A DNA stretch of 64,000 bases from Hymenobacter caeli (GTDB taxonomy: Bacteria > Bacteroidota > Bacteroidia > Cytophagales > Hymenobacteraceae), in assembly GCF_013294115.1 (NCBI RefSeq), contig NZ_JABSNP010000003.1, positions 124,001-188,000 on the forward strand. The letters are read 5' to 3'. Shown here piece by piece: positions 27,211 to 34,204 of this stretch. A model generated the notes under the pieces. It was not told where the DNA came from. It made no database searches and was given only the letters and a program-made list of their open reading frames with translations. The position numbers and the translations under genes were made by a program. Each line of letters begins with the position of its first letter. Position 1 is the stretch's first letter.

Positions 27211-27245
27211 CCAGCCGGTAGTTCAGAGAGCGGTGAAACGGCTGG
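27211..27245. terminator. Weak hairpin between convergent dehydratase and ssuB genes
   Basis: CCAGCCG at 27211-27217 pairs with CGGCTGG at 27239-27245 in the gap between convergent genes. No T-run follows on either strand, so a terminator role is only possible. Confidence 0.3.
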
Positions 27246-27311
27246 GCTTGCATCCCCGTGCGCCCGGGTACCGTAGTAGCCATAACCGCCTGCAACGGCC
27301 CAAAAAACTTC

Positions 27312-28040
27312 CTATGCCGCCACGCCCAGCGCCTCCAGCAGCAGCTGTTTCTGGGCCTGAAAGTCGGGAGCGGTGCGGCGGCGGGGGCGGGGCAGGTCCA
27401 CGGCGAAGGTTTGGTGGACGCGCCCCGGGCGGCTGCGCAGCACCACCACGCGGTCGGCCAGCACGAGGGCTTCTTCCAGGTCGTGGGTCACGAGCACGAG
27501 GGTGGGCCGGTCGTCGGCCCAGATGTCGAGCAGGTGGTCCTGCAAGTCCATTTTCGTAAACGGGTCGAGGGCACTGAAGGGCTCGTCGAGCAGCAGCAGG
27601 CCCGGCCGCGCCACCAGGGCCCGGGCAATGGCCGCCCGCTGCGCCATGCCGCCCGAGAGCTGCCGCGGCCACGTCCCGGCAAAGTCGCTGAGGCCCACCC
27701 GGGCCAGGGCTGCCGCGCTGCGCTCGGTGCGCTCAGCGGCGGGCAAGCCGGCGATGCCGAACTCCACGTTCTGGCATACCGTGAGCCAGGGCAGCAGGCG
27801 CGGCTCCTGGAAGATGAAGCCCACGGCCGGGTGGGGCCCGGCCACCGGGGCCCCGTCAATCAGCACGCGGCCGGTACCGGGCGTTTCCAGCCCCGCCGCG
27901 ATGCGCAGCAGCGTGCTCTTGCCGCAGCCGCTGGCCCCTACCAACGCCACAATCTCGCCCGGGGCCACTTGCAGGCTCACGTCGTGCAGGGCCACCACCT
28001 GGGGCCCAAACTGCTTGCCTACGTGTTCGATGCGGAGCAT
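27312..28040 (-). CDS. ssuB: ABC importer ATPase, sulfonate/nitrate/taurine type
   Basis: A 242-residue ATP-binding subunit at the cytoplasmic face of an importer. Walker A is GASGCGKST (35-43), the Q-loop is GFIFQEPRLLPW, the signature is LSGGMAQR, Walker B is LLLLDEPFSALD, and the H-loop His is in VTHDLEEA. The Q-loop and LPWLTV strongly resemble SsuB/TauB. The start codon lies 1 nt after the permease stop, so translation is probably coupled. Its place behind metY-metX and a SAM riboswitch points to sulfonate or another organosulfur substrate, an inference from context. Confidence 0.9.
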   Translation of the reverse strand: MLRIEHVGKQFGPQVVALHDVSLQVAPGEIVALVGASGCGKSTLLRIAAGLETPGTGRVLIDGAPVAGPHPAVGFIFQEPRLLPWLTVCQNVEFGIAGLPAAERTERSAAALARVGLSDFAGTWPRQLSGGMAQRAAIARALVARPGLLLLDEPFSALDPFTKMDLQDHLLDIWADDRPTLVLVTHDLEEALVLADRVVVLRSRPGRVHQTFAVDLPRPRRRTAPDFQAQKQLLLEALGVAA

Positions 28041-28041
28041 G

Positions 28042-28899
28042 TCAGTTATTCCCGTTGGCCCCGTGCGTGTCCTGCCAGCGCAGCAGGCGGCGGCTGAGCC
28101 AAGCTAGGCCGGCGTCGGTGGTGCGGCCCAGGACGGCGAAAAGCAGGATGGCGGCCAGGATGGTCTGGGGCCGGCCGGTCATCTGGCCATCTACCAGCAG
28201 GAAGCCCAGGCCCTTGGTGGCCCCCATGATTTCGGCGGCCACCACGAACATCCAGCCCAGGCCCAGGCCGTTGCGCAGGCCCACCAGGTAGGCCGGCAGC
28301 GTGGCCGGCAGGAATACCCGCCGCACCAGCGCCAGCCCCGAAAGCCGGTACATGCGGCCCACTTCCACCAGCTTGCGGTCCACGCCCTGCACGCCGCTCA
28401 TCAGCCCCAGGTACACCGGAAAGAACACGCCCACGGCAATCAGCACCACTTTCGAGGTTTCGTAGATGCCCATCCAGAGGATGAACAGCGGCACCCAGGC
28501 CAGCGACGGGATGTTGCGCACGCCTTGCAGCAGCGGGTCGAGCAGGCGGCGGGCCAGGGGCGCGTAGCCCGTGAGGGCCCCCAGCGCCGTGGCCGCCGCG
28601 CTGCCCAGCACGAAGCCCGCCCCCACCCGGGCCAGCGTCAGGCCCAGGTGGTGCCACAGCTCGCCGGTACGGGCCAGCCCGGCAATGGTGGCCAGCACCT
28701 TGGAGGGCGCGGGCAGCAGGTTGGGCGGCAGCGTGCCGGCGCGGGCCAGGATTTCCCACAGCGCCAGCAGCGCCAGGGGCAGCACCGCGCCCAGCGGCCA
28801 CTGCCAGCGCCGCGGCGGACGCGGGGCCGCCGGGGGCCGGGCAGCCGGGGCCGCAGTGCGAACCGTGAGCGACGGCAGGGTCAGCGTGGAGTTGGACAT
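28042..28899 (-). CDS. ssuC: ABC importer permease, sulfonate/nitrate/taurine type
   Basis: A 285-residue inner-membrane permease. A Pro-rich cytoplasmic N-terminus (about 1-33) precedes about six hydrophobic segments. The EAA loop that docks with the ATPase is recognisable in GVDRKLVEVGRMYRLSG, followed by FLPATLPAYLVGLRNGLG, typical of SsuC/TauC. It is preceded by the substrate-binding lipoprotein gene (44-nt gap) and followed by the ATPase with 1-nt spacing. It forms the channel of the same importer. Confidence 0.9.
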   Translation of the reverse strand: MSNSTLTLPSLTVRTAAPAARPPAAPRPPRRWQWPLGAVLPLALLALWEILARAGTLPPNLLPAPSKVLATIAGLARTGELWHHLGLTLARVGAGFVLGSAAATALGALTGYAPLARRLLDPLLQGVRNIPSLAWVPLFILWMGIYETSKVVLIAVGVFFPVYLGLMSGVQGVDRKLVEVGRMYRLSGLALVRRVFLPATLPAYLVGLRNGLGLGWMFVVAAEIMGATKGLGFLLVDGQMTGRPQTILAAILLFAVLGRTTDAGLAWLSRRLLRWQDTHGANGNN

Positions 28900-28943
28900 A
28901 AATAGCGGAATTGAATAATAGAAATTTGCGGCGGACCCTGGTC

Positions 28944-29969
28944 TTACCGCACCGCCACCGGCGCGGCGGGCAGCTTGTCCACGTACTGCGGGTCCACAAG
29001 GGCGGCCAGGGTTTTGGCCACGTCCACGCCCGCCTCAATGGTGCCGGTTTTCTTGAGCACGTCGCCGGCCGCGGCGATGGTGGCCAGCTGCGCGGCCCCG
29101 AAGTGGCTGATGGACAAGTCGGTGCGCGCAAGTTGCTTGGCCGCTACCTCAGGGCTCAGGTTGGCCGCAGTGGCCAGCGTCTGCTGCAACTCGGCGGGGT
29201 GTTGCTTGGCCCAGGCGCGGGCCTGCTCGTAGGCTTGCAGCACGGCGGCCACCAGGGCCGGGTGCTGCCGGGCAAACTCCTCGCGCACGTTCAGCACGCC
29301 GTAGCTGTTGAACTCGGGGTTGCGGTAGAAGAGCTTCGCGCCCGCCTCCAGCTCGGCCTTGGCCATATGCGGGTCGAGGCCGGCCCAGGCGTCCACGTCG
29401 CCTTTTTCGAGGGCGGCGCGGCCGTCGGGGTGTTGCAGCGGCACCAGCTCGATGTCCTTCTCGCTCATCCCGGCCTGGTCGAGGGCCCGGAGCAGGAAAA
29501 TGTACGGGTCGGTGCCCTTGGTGGCGGCCACGCGCTTGCCCTTGAGGCCGGCCACCGTCGCGATGGTCGATTTAGGGCCCACGCACAGCGCCGTCCACTC
29601 GGGCTTCGAGAAGATGTATATGGCTTTCAGCGGGTTGCCGTTGGCCCGGCCCACCAGGGCCGCCGCTCCGGCCGTCGAGCCAAAGTCGATGCTCTTGCCG
29701 TTCAGGTACTCCAGGGCCTTGTTGCTGCCCTGGCTCAGCACCCACTCCACTTTGATGTTCTGCTTGGCCAGGTTCTTTTCCAGCCAGCCCTGCTGCTTCA
29801 GCACCAGGCTCAGCGGGTTGTAGTAGGCGTAGTCGAGGCGAACGGTTTCGGGAGCGGTGCCCACCGGGCTGCCGTTTCCGCCGCAGCCGGCCAGCAGCCC
29901 CACCAGGGCCAGTATGCTGCACAAAAAGGTTAGCGGCCCGCGGCGGGCCGACGAAAAGAAGTTGTTCAT
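28944..29969 (-). CDS. ssuA: ABC importer substrate-binding lipoprotein, sulfonate type
   Basis: A 341-residue periplasmic binding lipoprotein: the signal peptide ends LAGC with Cys29. The mature part has the NMT1/SsuA-like pattern: YAYYNPLSLVLKQQGWLEK, VEWVLSQGSNKALEYLNGKS, FGSTAGAAALVGRANG and KGTDPYIFLLRALDQAG. It captures ligand for the downstream permease and ATPase. The 97-nt gap behind metX contains two inverted copies of a 21-bp hairpin, so it may be transcribed separately or the mRNA may be processed there. The ligand, probably a sulfonate, is inferred from family and operon. Confidence 0.88.
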   Translation of the reverse strand: MNNFFSSARRGPLTFLCSILALVGLLAGCGGNGSPVGTAPETVRLDYAYYNPLSLVLKQQGWLEKNLAKQNIKVEWVLSQGSNKALEYLNGKSIDFGSTAGAAALVGRANGNPLKAIYIFSKPEWTALCVGPKSTIATVAGLKGKRVAATKGTDPYIFLLRALDQAGMSEKDIELVPLQHPDGRAALEKGDVDAWAGLDPHMAKAELEAGAKLFYRNPEFNSYGVLNVREEFARQHPALVAAVLQAYEQARAWAKQHPAELQQTLATAANLSPEVAAKQLARTDLSISHFGAAQLATIAAAGDVLKKTGTIEAGVDVAKTLAALVDPQYVDKLPAAPVAVR

Positions 29970-30000
29970 ATCGAAGAAAGGAAAGATGCCGGAGCCCTGT

Positions 30001-30055
30001 AAAACGGAGTGGCACTCCGTTGGGGCCGGACGTTAAAACGGAGTGCCACTCCGTT
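30001..30055. repeat. Two inverted 21-bp hairpin units between metX and ssuA
   Basis: The units at 30001-30021 and 30035-30055 are near-palindromes (ACGGAGTG-N-CACTCCGT) differing only at the central base, so each is the reverse complement of the other. Either can fold alone or the pair can fold together; on the minus strand T-runs border the stems. Confidence 0.75.
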
Positions 30056-30066
30056 CTACATTTTAC

Positions 30067-31098
30067 TCATTGTGCCAGCACCGGCACGTAAAAGCGCTCC
30101 AGGTGCTGCGCGATTTGCACGGTTTCCAGCAGGAAGCCGTCGTGGCCGAAGCCCGATTCCAGCTCGCCGTACCGGGCCCCGGCAATGCCCTGGGCCAACT
30201 CGCGCTGCTCACTGACGGGAAACAGCACGTCCGAAGAAATGCCCATTACCAGCGTGCGGGCCCGGATGGCAGCCAGCGCCGCCGGCACGCCGCCGCGGTG
30301 GCGGCCCAGGTGGTGGGTGTCCATCGCCCGGCTCAGGGCCACGTAGCTGTAGGCGTCGAAGCGGGCCACCAGCTTGTCGCCCTGGTAGCGCTGGTAGGTG
30401 CTGGCGCGGTAGTCGCGCAGGCGGGTATCGTCGGGGGCCTCGGTTTGGGTGGCGGCGTAGGCGTCGTAGCCCCGGTAGCTGAGCAGCGCAATGGCGCGGG
30501 CGGCCCGCAGGCCTTCGTCGCCGCCGCCGGGCTCGTTGGCGTGGTAGGTAGGGTCGGCCTCAATAGCCAGCCGCTGGGCTTCGTTGAAGGCGATGCCCCA
30601 GGCCGAATGCCGGGCGTTGGTGGCAATAACCACCAGGTGGTCAAAGGCTTCCGGCTGGGCCACGGCCCACTCCAGGGCCTGCTGCCCGCCCAGCGAGCCG
30701 CCCATCAGCGTATGAATCCGGGCCAGCCCCAGCTCCTGACGCAGGGCCTCGTGGGCCCCCGCCAGGTCGCGGATGGTGAGCAGCGGGAAATCCTGGTAGC
30801 GCGGCCGGCCCGTGGCCGGGTCGGGGCTGAGCGGGCTGGTGCTGCCGTAGCACGAACCCAACACGTTGGCGCACACAATGAACCAGTCCGCCGGGTCGAA
30901 AAAGCAGCCCGGCCCGAACAAGCCCGGCCACCAGTCCAGCACGTCGGCGTTGGCCGTCAAGGCGTGGCACACCCACACCGCGTTGTCGCGGGCCGCGTTG
31001 AGCTGGCCCCACGTGCGGTAGGCCACCTGGCCGCCGGTTAGCTCAGCGCCGCTTTCCAGCGGGAATGACTCGGGTAACTGAAAAAAGTGTTCGGGCAT
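30067..31098 (-). CDS. metX: Homoserine O-acetyltransferase
   Basis: The protein is 343 residues from the ATG at 31098 (MPEHFFQLPESFPLESG); 28 extra upstream residues read through a hairpin repeat and are rejected. It activates homoserine with acetyl-CoA for direct sulfhydrylation. Alpha/beta-hydrolase features are VCHALTANADV (oxyanion), GGSLGGQQALEW with Ser135, the Asp in ISSDVLFPVSEQ and the His in GFGHDGFLLE. It lies directly downstream of metY and upstream of the SsuACB-like importer, all under a SAM riboswitch. Acetyl versus succinyl specificity cannot be proven from sequence, but pairing with metY favours acetyl. Confidence 0.93.
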   Translation of the reverse strand: MPEHFFQLPESFPLESGAELTGGQVAYRTWGQLNAARDNAVWVCHALTANADVLDWWPGLFGPGCFFDPADWFIVCANVLGSCYGSTSPLSPDPATGRPRYQDFPLLTIRDLAGAHEALRQELGLARIHTLMGGSLGGQQALEWAVAQPEAFDHLVVIATNARHSAWGIAFNEAQRLAIEADPTYHANEPGGGDEGLRAARAIALLSYRGYDAYAATQTEAPDDTRLRDYRASTYQRYQGDKLVARFDAYSYVALSRAMDTHHLGRHRGGVPAALAAIRARTLVMGISSDVLFPVSEQRELAQGIAGARYGELESGFGHDGFLLETVQIAQHLERFYVPVLAQ

Positions 31099-31124
31099 GG
31101 AAAACGATACCTTGAAGAATAATA

Positions 31125-31183
31125 CTTGATTGTTGGGGCCTGCCAACCGGCCGCGAGCCGTTCGCCAGGCCCCAACAATCAAG
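31125..31183. repeat. Perfect 18-bp inverted repeat between metY and metX
   Basis: CTTGATTGTTGGGGCCTG at 31125-31142 is exactly complementary to 31166-31183, with a 23-nt loop. It starts 14 nt after the metY stop. No T-run follows on the minus strand, so it is more likely an mRNA-processing or repeat element than a strong terminator. Confidence 0.75.
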
Positions 31184-31197
31184 CACCGAAAAGGGCT

Positions 31198-32733
<1,536 letters not shown>

Positions 32734-32780
32734 CTACCAAAAAAGGTCAGGAAATGGCGGGGCGTACCCGCGTCACCAGC

Positions 32781-32819
32781 CTAGCCGCAACAACACGGGC
32801 CCCAACAACCCATCCGCAT
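32781..32819 (-). CDS. Candidate Cys-rich leader peptide upstream of metY
   Basis: A 12-codon ORF reads MRMGCWGPCCCG then TAG. Four of its last eight residues are Cys, three of them consecutive. It lies after the SAM aptamer and its terminator-like hairpin and before metY, on the same strand. The same frame stays open upstream to an ATG at 32906 (42 codons in total). A Cys-run leader in front of a sulfur operon suggests ribosome stalling when charged tRNA-Cys is scarce. Translation is unproven: no ribosome binding site can be judged in this phylum. Confidence 0.45.
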   Translation of the reverse strand: MRMGCWGPCCCG

Positions 32820-32839
32820 TCGGCCGGCGGCCAACGCCG

Positions 32840-32870
32840 AAAAGCCCAACACCGGCAAGGCCGGCTGGGC
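32840..32870 (-). terminator. Terminator-like hairpin of the riboswitch expression platform
   Basis: On the minus strand a stem formed by CCCAGCCGGC and the GCCGGTGTTGGG side (32844-32870) is followed by CTTTTC. It lies 45 nt after the aptamer and is the natural candidate for SAM-dependent termination. Confidence 0.45.
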
Positions 32871-32914
32871 GGGGAGGGTCGGGAGGGAGAAGAGGGGGTG
32901 GGTCATGGCAATCC

Positions 32915-33033
32915 GTTCATATTTCCCGCCGGGGCCGCAGCCGAGGGGGTAGGACGTGGCACCTTTCGCGCGGTCGAAGGTTGCCAGCGGGTCACAGAGC
33001 CTAATCTCTCGCCGCTTCTGTATAAAATGAAAC
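32915..33033 (-). ncRNA. SAM riboswitch (SAM-I/S-box type aptamer)
   Basis: On the minus strand the 119-nt element starts and ends with a P1-like pairing (GTTTCAT with ATGAAC). Inside are the conserved pieces GAGAGATTAGGCTC, GACCCGCTGGCAACC and AAAGGTGCCACGTCCTACCC, as in SAM-I aptamers of Bacteroidota. It sits in the transcribed leader of metY-metX-ssuACB, right after a strong promoter. Binding SAM should switch off this methionine-synthesis operon. Confidence 0.85.
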
Positions 33034-33074
33034 GCTGCACCGCCGCGAGGGGGAGCGTACCGGGTTGGTAAACG

Positions 33075-33106
33075 CAAAGATAGGAGCAAAGTTTTCGCCT
33101 CCGCAA
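33075..33106 (-). promoter_or_regulatory. Promoter of the metY operon (TTG-N21-TATCTTTG)
   Basis: TTG at 33104-33106 and TATCTTTG at 33075-33082 on the minus strand fit the Bacteroidota -33/-7 promoter. The transcript would begin about 33068, some 35 nt before the aptamer. Confidence 0.65.
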
Positions 33107-33126
33107 GTTTTACCGCCGCGGGCGCA

Positions 33127-33163
33127 AAAACGCCCGGACCAAGGGACCGGGCGTTTTCAGCCT
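33127..33163 (-). terminator. Terminator after the LysM gene
   Basis: An 11-bp stem (33127-33137 with 33147-33157), flanked by A/T runs on both sides, follows the LysM stop on the minus strand. It lies just upstream of the metY promoter and isolates it. Confidence 0.75.
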
Positions 33164-33182
33164 TTTTTCTGCAAAAAAGTAC

Positions 33183-33458
33183 CTAGTTACTAGGTATCAC
33201 CAACACCTGGCCCACTTCGATGAGGTCAGGGTTGTTGCCGATGAGGTCCTTGTTGGCCTCGTAAATCTGGTGCCACTTGCTGGCGTCGCCGTACTGGTGC
33301 TTGGCGATTTTTGAGAGAGAGTCGCCGCTCACCACCGTGTAGGTGTTGGCATCGGCGGGGGCGTCGGTGCTGGCGAACGAGGCATCCGCCCCGGCGGCGG
33401 GCGTCGTCTCAACGGGCTTTTTATCGCCTTCGGTGTTTAGGAAATCCATCAAGCCCAT
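33183..33458 (-). CDS. Small LysM domain protein
   Basis: A 91-residue protein with an N-terminal Ala/Asp/Thr-rich region (about 12-38) and one LysM domain at about 39-89: YTVVSGDSLSKIAKHQYGDASKWHQIYEANKDLI, ending GQVLVIPSN (only pieces quoted). It has no signal peptide; it resembles small YgaU/LysM proteins, potassium-binding or peptidoglycan-associated, that act in the cytoplasm or periplasm. It is monocistronic, with a terminator behind it and a divergent lipoprotein gene in front. Confidence 0.85.
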   Translation of the reverse strand: MGLMDFLNTEGDKKPVETTPAAGADASFASTDAPADANTYTVVSGDSLSKIAKHQYGDASKWHQIYEANKDLIGNNPDLIEVGQVLVIPSN

Positions 33459-33567
33459 GGCGTGGGGGTGGGGTTTTAAGTGAAAGAGGGCGGCCGGGTA
33501 GCGGGCCCCGGCAATTGGCGGTTCTTACGGGCCACAAGCATAGAAGTTGTCGAATAAACTATTTATT

Positions 33568-33581
33568 TACGGTTCCGTAAG
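33568..33581. promoter_or_regulatory. Short inverted repeat TTACGG-N2-CCGTAA between divergent genes
   Basis: Six-base arms with a 2-nt spacer lie between the divergent LysM and lipoprotein genes. A shared operator is possible; no regulator is evident. Confidence 0.25.
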
Positions 33582-33638
33582 CAGGACGGCCGGCACGTGC
33601 CAGCGCCTCAACACCCATTCTTTACCATTGCACCTTTC

Positions 33639-34058
33639 ATGAAAAACTCCCAACTGGTTGCCCGTTCCTTTCTAGCCAGCTTCGTGCTGCTGCTTTCGCT
33701 GTTCGTGGTGGCCTGCGGCAACGATAAAGGCAAAGTAGAAGCCGTGAACATGTTGTACGGCACCGACAGCAAGGTGTGGAAAACCGCCAAGGAAACCAGC
33801 GCCACCGGCGAAAAAATGAGCCAGACCGACCAGCAAAAGCAGGAGGAGCTGCGCATTTTCGCCAACGGTAACTACACCATGACGAGCCCCACCGAATCCA
33901 CTTCTGGCAAGTACACCTTCGACCAGGCCGGCAAAACCATCATGATGACCCCCCAGGGGGCCACCGCCGGCAACCAGTTTACGGTGGAAACCCTTACCGA
34001 CGACAAGCTGACGCTGGTGGGTACCAGCGGCGCCAAGCTGATGCTGGAGAAACAATAA
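33639..34058 (+). CDS. Small lipoprotein, lipocalin-like
   Basis: A 139-residue predicted lipoprotein from the ATG at 33639; 14 upstream residues in frame lack signal character. The lipobox is VVAC after LLLSLF. The mature domain (about 25-139) has short beta strands of the type W-K, LRIFANGNYTM, GKYTFDQAGKTIMM and KLTLVGTSGAKLML, like the lipocalin-like domains common in Bacteroidota lipoproteins. It is probably attached to a periplasmic membrane face. The function is unknown. Confidence 0.7.
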   Translation: MKNSQLVARSFLASFVLLLSLFVVACGNDKGKVEAVNMLYGTDSKVWKTAKETSATGEKMSQTDQQKQEELRIFANGNYTMTSPTESTSGKYTFDQAGKTIMMTPQGATAGNQFTVETLTDDKLTLVGTSGAKLMLEKQ

Positions 34059-34090
34059 GGCACGGCCCCCGGGGCCGCACCACCGCTACC

Positions 34091-34126
34091 AAAGCCCCGC
34101 GCCTACTCGGCGCGGGGCTTTTTTTG
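34091..34126 (+). terminator. Intrinsic terminator after lipocalin-like gene
   Basis: A 13-bp perfect stem (AAAGCCCCGCGCC with its complement), a 5-nt loop and a T-run. Confidence 0.9.
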
Positions 34127-34172
34127 GGTTTGCCCGGGGCGCGGAATGCGCAAAAGGCGGGGCGTTGCGTTG

Positions 34173-34180
34173 GTACTTTG
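34173..34180 (+). promoter_or_regulatory. GTACTTTG promoter box of the erythromycin-esterase fusion
   Basis: GTACTTTGCG lies 24 nt before the ATG at 34205. It carries the same ACTTTG[C/T]G core as boxes at 5108, 8691 and 19626. Confidence 0.4.
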
Positions 34181-34204
34181 CGGCCTTAATTTTTCATTTT
34201 CGCC

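Noticed and set aside
30001..30055. Possible short CRISPR-like repeat pair
   Set aside because: Only two units of 21 bp, inverted rather than direct, with a 13-nt gap and no cas genes.
32781..33089. 102-codon open frame across the metY leader
   Set aside because: It overlaps the SAM aptamer; the translated text is an accident of the RNA sequence. Only its last 12-42 codons are kept as a possible leader peptide.
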